DNA of 64,000 nucleotides from Nissolia schottii (lineage: Eukaryota; Streptophyta; Magnoliopsida; Fabales; Fabaceae), in NCBI GenBank assembly GCA_003254905.1, contig QANU01013744.1:1242438-1306437 (forward strand). The letters run 5' to 3'. The position numbers and the translations under genes are program-made. Under the pieces are notes generated by a model, which had not been told where the DNA came from, did not search any database, and saw nothing but the letters and a program-made list of their open reading frames with translations. Within the stretch, counting starts at the first letter, position 1; each line of letters starts with the position of its first letter. Shown in pieces: positions 1-12,154 of the stretch.

Positions 1-155
1 TTTTTTTTAAAAAAAATTTCGAGGGCTGAAATCGACACCCTCTGGACCAATTTCAGCCCCAAAATCTCATACATCCGTAATTAATTTGTACTGCCCACAT
101 TTTAGAAAATAAAGTTTTCCAAAACCACATATAAGTAAAAAAAAAAAAAAAAAAC

Positions 156-362
156 TCAAGTTTGGACTAGTGTCCAGAATTCAAGACGGCACCAGGTGTT
201 AAGAAGGTCCACATGCATGTCTCTATCACTTTTTTATGTGTCACGTGTTTTTCCTGCAATTTTATTTGGATGGGTTAATATATCACAAAAGAAAAGTGAT
301 GAATATTATGGTATCCCAAGTCTTTTAAATTATTGCATGGCATTCTTAAAATGAATGAGATC
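156..362. repeat. Repeat A, copy 1 (segmental duplication)
   Basis: About 200 bp that recur at 5228-5435 in the same orientation. Both copies share the order 'aattcaagac', 'gtccacatgcatgtctctat', 'gtcacgtgtt', 'gcaattttatttggatg' and 'attcttaaaatgaatgagat'. The copy contains a CACGTG G-box. The pair brackets inhibitor gene 1 and is best read as the mark of a local tandem duplication. Positions 1-155 upstream hold only A/T-rich sequence and a short palindromic GGCTGAAAT...ATTTCAGCC. Confidence 0.85.
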
Positions 363-2632
363 TGTGTTTAAAATTTTGAATTCGCCATCGCCTCACTTAG
401 ACATATATTTTTTTAAAAAATTGCAAACTCACCACCCTTTTAGCATTATTTAAAGACAATTAAATTATATAATACATCTTCTCAAGTGATTTTTTTTTTC
501 ATGTAATGAGACATTTGTTTCAAGATATATTTTAATATTCTCAGGAATTTTAGCTTAAAAATGTTCTATATCTACTTTTGTTTTAAGATATGAAAATTTA
601 TTTCTAAGAATAAATCATTTTCAAGAAATTTATTTATCCAATTTCTATAACTTTTCATTTACACATCAAGGGTTAGAAATATTTTATTCTCATGTCTTAG
701 GAATGACAGTAATGTGTAAAAATACTAACTTATTCTTACTATTATTTAGTTAAGACTAATTTGTCCTTACTGTTATTAGGTTTTCCTCTCCAATTTTTTT
801 TCTCTTGCCGCGTATTGTCCCACGGTAGCAGAATTACAATAGTTATCTTCGGTTATGTTTATGTTGATGTTAACTATATTTTGTCACAATGATGTAACTT
901 TGACTTTATTTTATTTTTTAGGCACCTTATTTAATTAATTTAGGCGAGTTGAACATTTTAAAAATTAATTTATAGCTTTGTGTTGTTTGGTACAAGTTTT
1001 TTTTGTTCAAATTTATAATTGTTTATTTTTATTTTTTAGAAATGTAATTTTTATTTTAAACTACTACTAATAATAATAATTATAATTGTTAAGGATATTT
1101 TAAAAATTAACATACATATTATAAGCATCATATTGATTTTATTTTGTTTTTTTCCATGTATCTTTCTACTAGAAGCAATTGTGTCTGAACAGTATTGGAC
1201 ACTTAAAGTGGTTCACTACGTTGCGGTGGGCTTACTCATTACCGTTAAACCAAACTCCTACTTGATACATATCATTTGGATTTTAAAAACAATAATCAAA
1301 TAGTTAAAATGTCACATATAATTATAACTCAAAATTTTTATTAGAAAATACGAATCATCATGCCCAAATAATAATTTTAAAACATAAATTTAAAAATTGT
1401 GTTTCAATTCAATTTAAGACCTTTATAAATTCAATAAGAAAAATATACGAGTCACGGTTTCCTTAATTACAAGTAACTATGTTAGAAAATGGTTAAGCTT
1501 AATGTGTATTTCTCCTTCTCTTCATACTTTGATAGAAACAATAAAAAATAAAGGGTGAAACCCCAGTTTAGTTCTCATTAAAATGTTGTTGCCCTGCTTA
1601 ATCTTCTAACAAAGAAACATGTCTTGTTAATCTCTTATTTATTTAAAGTGTCCTCATAGTCTCTTACTTTAGAGAAATTAGACAGAAGATAAAAGACTAA
1701 CGGGAGCAACATTTAAAAATGTGAATGATTAACGAGACATTTTAAAAATGCAAAGGACTAACGATACATTTTTTTATAGTAAGGTAAAAAAAACTAAAAG
1801 AGAGAGTAATAAAACTAAGTCATTAGTTTTTATGAAAAAAAATAAAACTGTAGGAGTGGTCATCATCCCTGGCTAGCAACATAACGAGTCATCCCTGCTT
1901 GATTAAGATGTTCCAGAAATATAAGAGACAATCCTACAAGTTTGTAGTTGCATCCAAAGACCATTAATTTTCTCATTTACTCGGTAAAAATCCACTTGTC
2001 CTAGCGGGTATTGAATGAAGACATTTCACCGCTTTGTTAATATATGGAGATACAGAATTTAATTGATATGATTTAAGCGAGACTGTAAAAGCTTGTTCAA
2101 AAGTTTAAAATCGTGCGCCATTAAACGCATTACAAATTGCCGCTAAACACTTTTTTTCTTCTTGTAGTGAATATAACTAGTATGATTAATTTGTAATAGT
2201 GTAATAAAATGGAAATATCAATTATTTGAGAGAATGTAAAGCTATTGGTATTTGTGTGTAATTGTATAGCGAATATAGCAGAGACAGTAATAGAGATGAT
2301 GGAGAAGATGACTTGATTAGAAAGGAGAAGAAATTTTAAAGAAGGAGAGGAGATTCTTATCATATTTTTCATGTCTTTTTAATGTCTTTACTCTCAGTTA
2401 TAACTAAGCTTTTTTTTAGAGTTAACGTTCAAATCACTCTAAAAAAATGTTTTGGTACCTAATTTAATCTTTGAAAAAGTTAAAGTGTTAATTTAGTCCC
2501 TAAATTTTTTTTGGTTGCCCATAATAATCATTGCAAAAATTAGACAAAGGGGTTAAGTTAGTTCCAAAATTTTAAAAACTAAATTGACCTTAAATATTTT
2601 TAAAGGCTAAATTGACCATGAAAATATTTTCC
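363..2632. other. Intergenic, no gene recognised
   Basis: A/T-rich sequence without any coding segment I can support; the short open frames lack codon structure or known motifs. No clear transposon ends were seen. Confidence 0.6.
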
Positions 2633-2783
2633 AACGTACAAGTTGGACATTAGCCTTTATTTAACGTAGGCCCGTTGCAATGAACTGTGACGGGCCACAT
2701 TTATAATAATAATAATAATAATTGTAAAGGGTAAGGGCCACGTTCAACAGCCATAATTAAGATTCCCAACCAGATGAAACCAC

Positions 2784-2790
2784 TATAAAA
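2784..2790 (+). promoter_or_regulatory. TATA box of inhibitor gene 1
   Basis: The block CCACTATAAA lies 78 bp before the ATG. The same CCACTATAAATA block precedes inhibitor genes 2 and 3, and genes 1 and 3 also share the following 'ccctacat' and the leader 'gagggattgaaaag'. This marks a conserved core promoter and 5' leader. Confidence 0.75.
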
Positions 2791-2867
2791 TACTCCCTAC
2801 ATATTGCAATGCATTTTATATCAAAGTTTCCATTGGACAATACATTGAGGGATTGAAAAGCTCGAAA

Positions 2868-3297
2868 ATGAGCGATATAGACTGCTCAGGTAAAGCGTGC
2901 GTGCTGTGTATATATAAAATTACTTTTAATTTTGATCATTTATTTATGTAATGATAGTATGATTCTTACTCTTACAATTAACCAATTCTCTCGTAATTAT
3001 CAAGTAATGTATATATACATATGGTGCAATGTATGAAGAAAGTGAGTATTATGATAACTTGAGGGTTGGGATTATTTATGTGCAGGTAAGACGGAATGGC
3101 CTGAGTTGGTTGGAATGAAAGAAGAAGAGGCAAAGGCTATAATTGAGAGGGAGAATCCTCATATGACAGTTTACGTGTTGCACGATGGAGACGTTTTCCC
3201 CGATGCGCCTTTTTGTGATGAAGTTTATGTTCCGGTCGACGATAATGGAATTGTTTTTGAAACTCCAAAAGCTGGTGGATTTTGGAATGCTAGTTAG
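2868..3297 (+). CDS. Potato inhibitor I family protein with atypical reactive loop (gene 1)
   Basis: Two exons, 2868-2889 and 3086-3297, joined by a 196-bp GT-AG phase-1 intron, give 77 residues. The start is the ATG after the leader GATTGAAAAG shared with the other two copies. The family (MEROPS I13) blocks chymotrypsin- and subtilisin-like serine proteases through one exposed loop. Seen here: the family signature WPELVG at 12-17, the helix EAKAIIERENP at 22-32, and Cys6 and Cys51 at the places of the pumpkin-type disulphide. Aligned on GD...C-D-x-V, P1-P1' would be Asp47-Ala48. The two loop-supporting arginines of the family are replaced by Phe50 and Glu53. The C-terminus runs six residues past the usual final Gly (GFWNAS). 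No signal peptide is visible, so a cytosolic or vacuolar site cannot be decided. It may be a diverged inhibitor with a new target, or one that has lost inhibition. Confidence 0.85.
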
Positions 3298-3475
3298 TTA
3301 ATTAAGTGTCGTACATGTTGTGCTAATAAGGAGCGTTTCATTCTCATTATATGCCTGCCATTTGATTGAAATCAAAAGTGTTTCAGGAAGCTCAAATCAA
3401 ATGGTCATTTTTTAAGAATTAAGAAAACTCCACTTTTTTTTTTCATATATTGTAGTACTTGTTTTTAATGTTCTT

Positions 3476-3481
3476 AATAAA
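3476..3481 (+). terminator. Poly(A) signal AATAAA after gene 1
   Basis: AATAAA lies 179 bp after the stop. The stretch 3318-3432 between stop and signal is homologous to the 3' flank of gene 3 at 22220-22318 (shared GCTAATAAGGAG and GAATTAAGAAAACTC). Confidence 0.5.
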
Positions 3482-4104
3482 GTGACCTGTACGTGTGCTC
3501 AAAATTTGGATCATTAAATAGATGACTCTAAAATTTGAATGTCTAGTTTCTTTAATTTATAGATAAGATACGAGCAAGACAACAAAGTCGTACTAATCTC
3601 TAAAGAAATTCTTATATCTACTTCTTTCTTAAAGAATAATGGTGTGTATATATATATATATTAGGTGAAACATGAATCTACATAAGAATTTCTCAAAAAT
3701 ATAACAATAGAAAAGTAAACAGACCAAAAGACATGGCGTTAATCATGCCTCGAAAGACAAAGATACAAAGGTAAAATTCAAATTGTTGAGATTGCAAGTC
3801 AAATTCATGAGTTCAATTGTTATGCATTAATTATATGAAGTTTTTTACATTGTTATTTAATCAAATTATTTCATAAACATAATTTAATTGGATGACAATA
3901 TAATTTTTTTTTTTTACATTATCAATACATAACTAATTAAACTCAAAATTTGTTGCCTAAAGTTCTAATTTCTTTTTATTTTTTAGTATGACCCGTTCTA
4001 ATTTGTTGCGCATTGATCTTTCATATTTAATTACTTTAATATATTGATCTTTCACATTAATTTTTTTTAAGGATGAAATTAAACACAGAGACATTTTTCA
4101 TTAT

Positions 4105-4190
4105 CTAACTTGGACATTAACCTTTATTTAACTTTGGACATTATCCTTTATTTAACTTAGGCCAGTTGCAATGAACTGAGATGAGCTCAA
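4105..4190. repeat. Relic of a duplicated inhibitor promoter region
   Basis: The stretch 'cttggacattaacctttatt' to 'ttgcaatgaactg' matches 2633-2690, the upstream region of gene 1, with a small internal duplication of 'tggacatta.cctttattta'. No TATA block or exon follows, so this is a promoter fragment left from a lost or rearranged gene copy. The flanks 3500-4100 and 4260-5220 contain no gene I can support. Confidence 0.65.
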
Positions 4191-5227
4191 TCCCATAGCC
4201 AAGTGGATCACTTGTGGGCACGTTTGTAATAATAATAGTAAAAATAGTAAAACATTAAAAAAAAAAAAAAACTTCAAATCTTTGAGATTCAATTTATAAG
4301 GTATTTAATACAAGTAGTGACATTGAAAATCAATAATTCTCACATTTTCAATAAAAGTTACCTCTTATTTTTTTAATAAGTACTTAAAGAATATTTGTTA
4401 ATTTTTTTAAATATTATATTTTTATTGTGCATTATGACAGGTTTATATATTGAGGGACATGTACCCGTCCCTGCATATATTTATTGTCATTCTTAAAGTA
4501 AGATTTAGTAATTATTCAAAGACAGAAAATATGGAGATGCGTCTACTGCTCTCTGTTATTGAGGTACAAAAGTTTGCTTAAAAATCATCTCCTAACATGT
4601 CTTCTGTACTCCTTATTTTTGAATGTATAAAAATCAATTAAAAAATAATCTCAATACAAAGATAATTTTAAATTTTATGATTTAATCTCTTTCTCCAAAC
4701 ATGTTTTTATCCCTATTGTTTTTATATTTTCTGTCTCGAGACAAATATTAAACACAACTAATTGTGGTTTAATGCTTGAGGTTGCATAATAATGAGTGAC
4801 ATAGCCATTTATTTTAAATTAAATATAATAATTGAATTGGATGACTTCACATAACAATTAAATTTTAATATTTTAGTATTAATTTATAGAAAATTACTTT
4901 AACATTTTAACCCTTCTATCCTCTTTTTTTTTTCCTCTCTCTCTCCCCTATTTTGCCCACCTCCCCTGGAGGGCTCTCCTTCTTCCCACTATAAATCCAG
5001 CTCTTCTAATTCTGCTTCTCAATGAAGTGGCAGTGCTTTTTATTTGTGAATATTTCATTGTTGAGGTTGTGTTAACTTTCTCTGTTTCGTGTATATAACA
5101 ATTCATGTTCGCTTTGTCCGGATTTCTCACAAATTATTTCATTTTGTTATTCTCACAAATGAATATAAAAATAAAAATGAAAAACTGAGAGGAAGAAACA
5201 ACGTAGTCACACTTTAATGTTAAGGAT

Positions 5228-5435
5228 ATTTTCGTAGTCACAAGTTTGGACAATTCAAGACTGCACCATGTGTTAATAAGGTCCACATGCATGTCTCTAT
5301 CACTTTTAATGCGTCACGTGTTTTTTCTGCAATTTTATTTGGATGTGTTAATGTAACCCAAAAGAAAGGCGATGAATATTATGATCCCTCCAAGTCTTTT
5401 CAACTATTGTACGGTATTCTTAAAATGAATGAGAT
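5228..5435. repeat. Repeat A, copy 2
   Basis: Second copy of the 156-362 segment, same orientation, about 5.07 kb downstream, with scattered substitutions and small indels. It also keeps the CACGTG motif. Confidence 0.85.
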
Positions 5436-8031
5436 TTAGGGTACTTAAATATAAGTGCATGAAAATTAATCACCTTATTTAAATTTTTTTTGTCATGCAT
5501 AATTAAATGTAATCTTTGACAATTAATTAATAAAATAAATTTATACATTACACAAGAAAGACGAAAAAAAAAATCACCACAACCAATTAGCTGCAAAATC
5601 ACCACACAGTTCCAATCCAAACAGACACAAAAATAAAAGCATATGTACATTATCATGTTTCTATTCCTAGTTCTTTTATGCAATTGACTAGTATTTCTCA
5701 TACCTCGCAAGGCTCAATTTCCAATTTAGTACTGGTTAACTGTTTTTGTAATTGTAAGTAGCATTGTACGTACATTGCTGCTCATAAAATAAAAATGTAA
5801 CTTATTGATTAAATAGAATTAGCAGAGTAGTTTTAGTTGATATGTATCTGCCTACCAAACACATTTTTTGGTACGTACTTTATAAAGTAAATTCAATTTT
5901 TCCGGTGCATTCCCCTATTTCATTGGATCAAAAGTGTTTTGCGTTGCAAAATAACCGAGGGATTCAGCTCACACTGTTCGCCGAACTCTTGGAACAGTTT
6001 TCTAGCATGCCTTCATTCAACTAAAGTCTCAGCTAAAAAAAAAACAAATGTAAAACACGAATAAAATGAAACTAATGCATACATTAACAGTGCCAATTTG
6101 CTATTGTTGATAATTATTATATTATACTAATGTTTCTCGGGTCTGTCAAAATGGAAATGAGTGTTTACCATCAATTTCATTTTTCATTTTTCCTTTTTAA
6201 AAGGGTGTTTGGAAAATGCCAAAAAGTGGATAAAATTAATAGGTATAGTAGATACCGATTTTAAATAGTTGTTGTTTGTTAACTAACAAAGTAATTTAAA
6301 TTTGATTTTTATTTGAACCAATTTTGGCTTAAAAATTGTTACGGATCGATCCCGAGCTTGAAATATATGCCCACATCTGAATTGGACTCACACCTCACAC
6401 TCATGATCTAACCCAACTTTGTTTAGGCCTAAAGATCTTAAGTGGACTCAAAGGAAGCTCACAAAAAACTCATTAAAGATAGTCATTACCAACCATTACT
6501 CAATATAACATTTACAAACATATATTTGAGTTATTAATCTCATGATTGAGCTTCATAAGCACGAAGGTCTCGGTTGTAGAAATTCACAACAATATGGGTA
6601 ACAATCATATTGTACATAAGCATGATTCAAACTATGCTTCAAGTACTTTCTGACACAATATCACTTCATATCACTCACTTACTTATTTATGCATTGGAGT
6701 GACTTTGCAAGTACCCCACCTCGCCAGAGTTCTCAAATTACTAGTCCATCCTGTGTTGTCATCTCAACAGTCTTTTCTGAAGTTAGAGTTTTAAACAATC
6801 TCAGTCTCGCCAAATTATTTGCATAACTAATTCTTAAAAGAAAAGCTAATTTAAAGAAGGTTTTAACTAATTTTAGATTTTCTCTCTCTAAGAGAATATA
6901 TATATATATATATCTTCTTTCAACAATTAGTTTCCACCCTAAACCCTAACTAAACTTATTTATAAATTAGTCTCAAACAAAACATTGTTTGATTACAAAC
7001 CAGTTCATTTTTATATCGTTTAAGATAGTTAGTTCTCTTTGATCCCATGATAACTTGATTTTTCAAGTTCCCAAACACCCCTCAATCACTACCCCAAAAT
7101 GGTACCATAGCAGCACATGTTAGCAGATGTTAGAATAAACTGTCACTGGTTAATATTTTGTGGCGGTTTGGGGGAACCGCTGTGTTATTGTGGGAGTCAC
7201 AGCAGTTCAAGGATGCAACCGCTGCAATTTCAAAAGTAAAAAAATAAAAAAAATAAAAAAGAAATAACCTTGCTCGCTTTCTCTTAACAATGACACGAGT
7301 TCTGGTCTTGTGCAACATCTCCGCAAGGTAAGTGGTTTCAGATTTCGGGTTTCGATTCTTGTTGATTCTCTTTCTTGATTTGATTTTGGTTATCTCTCTT
7401 CGTAAAGAGGTTTCAGTTTCAGTTTGAATTATACAAAACAAGTGAATGGGAACCTGTTGATGGAAGGCATTTCCTGTAGTTCACAAAACACCCAAATGAA
7501 GAATAAGCAAAACGAAAATCAAAACCAGTAATGTCATGTCATGCTGGTGTCTTGCTGATATAAAAGGGTATTTGGATGTTAGGGAGAAAGAAGGAAATGA
7601 AAGAAAATTTAGGGGGAATGGGTTTGGATAGTTATAAATTTATTGTCCTCCAAAACTGATGGAACTTTAAAACGTTGATCCAAATAAATAGGTAAGGACA
7701 GGGGTCTTGAGGATCACATAAAATACCCCTCTCACTCTCTTCTCTTTCTTTAATGGACTTCCAAATGATATCATCCCATGTTTTCTCTTCCTTACTCAAA
7801 AGTTGAAACATAGCTGCAGACCTCCATAAACATCCACTGCCATCTTCAATAAATGATAAATCCTCAAAATGTAGCATAAATCCTCAAAATGTGCATCTAA
7901 TGTGTATTATTTTCAATTTCAATCTGTTGTGAGATCCAACTCCTATTATCTATTAGTTTGGGTAGGGAACTTGTTACAATTTACCTTCACTGAGTTTGTA
8001 AGCAAATGTCTATTCTCTGTTTCTGTGCCAG
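5436..8031. other. Intergenic, no gene recognised
   Basis: No supported coding segment. The part 6340-7080 has the look of a decayed dispersed repeat, but I see no paired ends or target duplication. At 7160-7190 a GC-rich palindromic patch GGCGGTTTGGGGGAACCGC stands out from the A/T-rich surroundings. Confidence 0.5.
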
Positions 8032-8413
8032 GAAGCTTCAATTTGGCGCTTTACTGCTCAACATTTTGAGGGTTCTCGTCCATTTACCGTTCAGGCAAAC
8101 CATAGAGGCTTTTCTAAAGTTGTTGATATTTTGCTAATTTAGTAAACAGCCAAAAGCTTCCCTTTCTTTCACGATAAATTTCATTGTTGGCACTTGCCAG
8201 TGTGAATACTAAACTTTAGTTAATTGGTGAATTATTATCAGGGATTGAAGTGGGTGATGAAGTTGTTATTGATGGTGGAATGGCAAGCTTTGTTGTCGTT
8301 GAAAAGACTCAGAATGATTTGCATTGTAAGTGCACAGATCATTTCCTGGAGCCAAGTTAAGTTTATTGAGAGATGGAAAGCTTGTGAGGAGGAATCCCAC
8401 TCTATCAACCAAG
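8032..8413 (+). pseudogene. Pyruvate kinase fragment, broken
   Basis: Two neighbouring exon-like pieces match the B-domain region of plant (plastid-type or pyruvate-kinase-like) pyruvate kinase. Exon-like piece 8032-8118 follows an AG acceptor and reads EASIWRFTAQHFEG, then FTVQANHRGF. Piece 8242-8413 follows CAG and reads IEVGDEVVIDGGMASF, then CKCTD. After a small deletion and frame change it continues as PGAKLSLLRDGKLVRRN and ends at a GTAATT donor. The first piece lacks a usable in-frame donor (AAAGTTGTTG), and the second has the frameshift just after CKCTD. No other exons of the roughly 500-residue enzyme were seen nearby. Because introns are kept, this looks like a duplicated or captured genomic fragment, not a processed copy. 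Confidence 0.8.
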
Positions 8414-9207
8414 GTAATTACTATGTTGCAACTTCTATCTTTCAGAACCGAGCATTTGGTATTTTTTTGTCTATGTGAACTATGGTTTTTTTCCTTTTTT
8501 TCCCCTTTTTTCTAGTATACATCTCTTTGAATAATAGATAAAATACTAAAATGCATAGTAATACATTCTAATGGTTTTGAATGAAGTTTTTATAATCAAA
8601 CATCACTTCAAAATTATATGCTCATTTCCTGATCTGCACACAGTTTCAAATTTGGCATAATTTCCTGAACTAGAAATATATGTATTTTTCTCTCTTTCAA
8701 AATAAGTATCTTAATCATATCAAGATTTGTTTTTGGTACACTAAGGTGTGGTTGTTGTAACTAGAATTTATGGCTACGTTGGTACTAGAGTTAGAAATTG
8801 AGCCATCATGTGATTTTGCTTTGAGTTCCACACCTCTTCTTCTTCTTCAGGTTCAAATTTGCTTTGATTGGACAAATTGCCAATTTACTCTGTGTTTATG
8901 TTTTTACTAATTAGAAATTTACAATTTTCTCTCCTACCCGCAACTAGTTCCTTATGCAGTATTAGAAGTGCTGCTTGCTATAAGAAAAATCATTCATAGC
9001 CAGGGCAGAGCCAGAGTATCAGTTTCAACTACTGTTGCTGCTAGTGTTTACTGATATATGGAGCATGAAGGTTATGTTCTTCATAGGACTCTTCGTATTA
9101 CATCATTGAATATTTGAATAACTTTCCAGCTTCAATAGTCATACATATATGTGTGTGTGTGTGTGTCTACTTCTTTGATTTGTGATACAACATCATCCAA
9201 CTGAGCT
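8414..9207. other. Intergenic, no gene recognised
   Basis: No coding segment seen. A (TG)n microsatellite lies at about 9150-9167. Confidence 0.6.
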
Positions 9208-9724
9208 CTAGTTCTCATGGTAGGATCTATTTGAAAAACAAAGGAACTGAGCTTCTATATAATACTCAATAATCAAGATAAGTGAAATAATGCTTTTCAG
9301 CAAAACCCAGTTATTAGTATTGACTAATGACCCTGTGTGAGACAGAGTCAACCTATTATCTATTATCGAAACATCAAAGCGTTTTGCAATTTTTAATGAT
9401 TTAATATGAAGTTCATCAAAAGCATCTTGCAATTCATCATATGAAGATCCAAATGATACCTCATTGTCGCTATCACCACTTACTAGTGCTTTGTCATGAG
9501 ACAAAATCATGCTTCTTCACCGTCAGAGGAATCAGAACTGTCAGGGGAATCAATGGATTCTTTCCTTCGTCTCTTTCTTTGAAGCAACTTTTATTGAACT
9601 TTTTCTTGTGATAGATAGTCCTTTTAAGAAATTTTAGTATTTTCTCAATGAAACTAAGATTCTCTTCGCTGAGCTTCTTTGTGCTATATTCTCTTTGAGA
9701 AAATTTAAATTTCTTTTGACTCAT
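9208..9724 (-). pseudogene. Copia-type gag relic (SIRE-like)
   Basis: Read on the minus strand from 9724 down to 9208, two overlapping frames together resemble the C-terminal half of a plant Copia gag. A Lys/Phe-rich stretch (FLKRTIYHKKKFNKS) is followed, after a frameshift near 9500, by the acidic linker and the helix SYDELQDAFDELHIKSLK. That helix is typical of SIRE/Maximus-type gag. The CCHC zinc knuckle expected between them is not visible. It abuts the pol relic at 9740-10690 on the same strand but in non-canonical order, so it is probably from a different insertion. Confidence 0.55.
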
Positions 9725-9739
9725 TTTGTATCTAATTTT

Positions 9740-10690
9740 TTTTTTCCAACTTCCTCCACATGAGACCGAATGAGTTGTTGTAGTAGGATACTAGCTCTAG
9801 ACTTCATTAGTTTCACCCAAGTGAATCTCCAATGGTCATCAACAATACTGAAAAAATTGCTATGCCCCCAAATATCACAAATAGGAACTCAGAATGGCCC
9901 CAAATATCACAATGAATAAGGTCAAAAGGATGATTATCAATGTGATTATTAAAATGAACAGATAATTTTCTCTACTTTGCAACAGGACAGACTGACAAGT
10001 ATAACAAGAGCTCATTTTATTAGACAAAGAGAATTTGTTGTTCAATACAATAAATCTCTTATTGGAGAGGTGATCTAATCTAGAATGCTAGATATGTAGT
10101 GAAACTTTGATTACAGAATTGGAAAAAGGGAAAAGGACATTATTTGTGCTATGTAACAAAGAGGAACAAGTAGTATATGAAGAATGCAGTGGAGGATGAG
10201 GCTTAAGGACATAGAGACCATCAATACGCTAACCCTTCCCATTCCTCTTCATGCTCACACTGTCCTGGATAGTGAAATTAGTAGCAGTGAAAGAAAAAGT
10301 GAAGTTAGAGTCTTCAGATAAGGCACTAACAGAAAGAAGATTCAACTGGAATTGAGGAACATAGTAAACATGTTTAAGCACTATATGAGAATTTATAGCA
10401 GTCGTGCCAATGAAGGAAAGTGAAATCTTCTGTCGATTTGGAAGAATCACAATGATTTTGAGCAGGAACTATGTGAGAATAATTTGCTAAAGAGGATGAA
10501 ATGTGGCAAGAAACACCAGAGTCAACAATCCAATTATTTGTAGAAAAATGATCAAATGTGGCATGAGCAGAAAGGATCATACCAGTACAAGTGTGATTGA
10601 AGCATAGCTAAGATCTGTTGGTACTGATCAGCAAGGGTTTGAACACAATCACCAGCAGAAGATGCACACTGGTTCACCTTCGAATTCGAA
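9740..10690 (-). pseudogene. Copia retrotransposon protease and integrase N-terminal relic
   Basis: On the minus strand, 10580 to 10229 encodes the aspartic protease region: NNWIVDSGVSCHISSS holds the D-S-G active site, followed by HVYYVPQFQLNLLSVSAL, a hallmark of Copia polyproteins. Further along (about 10000-9780), broken frames show integrase pieces equivalent to CDIWG and VDDHSRFTW. Several stops and frame changes make it non-functional. Just before the protease, LADQYQQILAML corresponds to the end of gag. The integrase stops here; the remainder of a pol gene appears on the opposite strand from 12155. Confidence 0.75.
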
Positions 10691-10715
10691 TTCGAATTCT
10701 TGTGTTTCTTTCAGC

Positions 10716-11110
10716 TTAATTGGGCAATGCTCCTTCAATTCTCCCCAACAAGCCTTCAACTAAGAAAAGTATTGAGAAACAGAAAGAGCGCAAGCAATTC
10801 CTATCTGAGTTGAAACAAATGCAAAGGGAAAAGAACAACAGAGAAGGATACCAACCATATCAGAACTCAAGTGGAATTGTGAAAAATGATCTGAATTTCA
10901 TTGATTCTCATGCCTTATATACAACCATGAGAAGCTAGTAACTAACTTTCTAATTGTACAGTTGAACTAACTAACTAACTGCCGTAGTAGTCAGCTAACT
11001 AACTTAACTCTCTTTAGCAGTACCCAATGATAAACTAAGTTAGAGAAGTCATTATCATGATTCTCATACAATGGACTAAACATAACTTGCAATCTGCAAC
11101 AAATCAAATG
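10716..11110 (-). mobile_element. Candidate Copia LTR (minus strand)
   Basis: Upstream of the minus-strand gag/protease relic lies a stretch that, read on the minus strand, has repeated TTAGTTAG motifs, a TGTATATAAGG TATA box at about 10914-10922 and then a leader. This is the layout of short Copia LTRs, and the 3' LTR at 15880 is built similarly. The 72-codon open frame on the plus strand at 10720-10938 overlaps it; I do not recognise that frame and take it as chance. Confidence 0.4.
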
Positions 11111-12154
11111 GACACCCCTGCTTGTGTTTATAATCAAAATGGGCCAAATCTTAAGACAAAAAAGATTGTTTTTTTTTTTTTTTTTGGTAAGAATAAAATA
11201 AGGAGATAAGTAATATTTCAACAAAAAAGGATTATAAGTAATTCTATGAACAATTCTCAAGCATCTCACAATAATCTTTCTCACGCGTTGAAGGAGTTTA
11301 TTGAAAGAATAAATAGTTGCAAAAATTGTTAAATCAGAGAAGAAACAAAAGAGTAGTCTGCTAGAAAATGCACTTGAATAGAAAGAAATAGGAAAAGAAA
11401 AACCCTGAATTAGTAGTGGTGGATGGATGCAGGTTGGCATGGCTTGGATGTGAGTTGGATGCGGGTAATTTACCTCTTTAGATGTATCACGTATGATTGT
11501 CATGGTTTTGCCCAAGTACGTTTATATTTCTGTATAGACTATGTTGTTTTGTGAAGGTTTTTTAGGTCTGTTAGAAAAAAAACAATAACCAGTTGCTCGA
11601 ATTTTAGAGCGCCATCGTATACCTAATTAATTGGTACTCAAATCTAGTGCAGAGCATTAAAACGAAGAACAATAAAAGTAGGGAGGAGTTTTCTTAATTC
11701 TAAACGACCATTTGACCTGCTTTTTCGGTCAGATGGGATATAATTAGAGTTACGAGATTTGGAAGTGGAGCATATATGTGAAACACTTTTCCTATCCAAT
11801 TGTTGGAACCGCTATGACAATTCCATCTACGTTGACCCAAACCCACACTCTATCACATCGAAAGTCAGTGATGATCGGTGATCTTGCTAGCACAATTTCA
11901 GCACTCACAAAATGATTTATAAAACTCATCATAGGCACATTCACTGCAATTTTTTGATAAATAATTACTACTCATTACTTATCATAAATGCATACTATGT
12001 GACTATGTCTCTTTTTTCTTAATTTCTTTTGGCTAATCGAAACTCTCCTCTCTGTGATATAAAATGCATTGCAATATCTAGGGTATTTATAGTGGTTTTT
12101 TTGTTGGGAATCTGGTTGCTGAACGATGCATTTTGTTTACTAGTCTAATATGCC
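11111..12154. other. Unassigned spacer between the two Copia halves
   Basis: No recognisable protein or element ends. It separates the minus-strand Copia 5' half from the plus-strand 3' half. Confidence 0.5.

Noticed and set aside
7632..7877. 81-codon minus-strand frame
   Set aside because: No recognised motif, no promoter or splice context; probably chance.
10720..10938. 72-codon open frame with Lys/Glu-rich sequence
   Set aside because: Lies antisense within a candidate Copia LTR, has no known motif and no promoter of its own.
10991..11515. 174-codon open frame on the minus strand
   Set aside because: Composition is that of A/T-rich non-coding DNA (long Ile/Phe/Lys/Ser runs) and no domain is visible.
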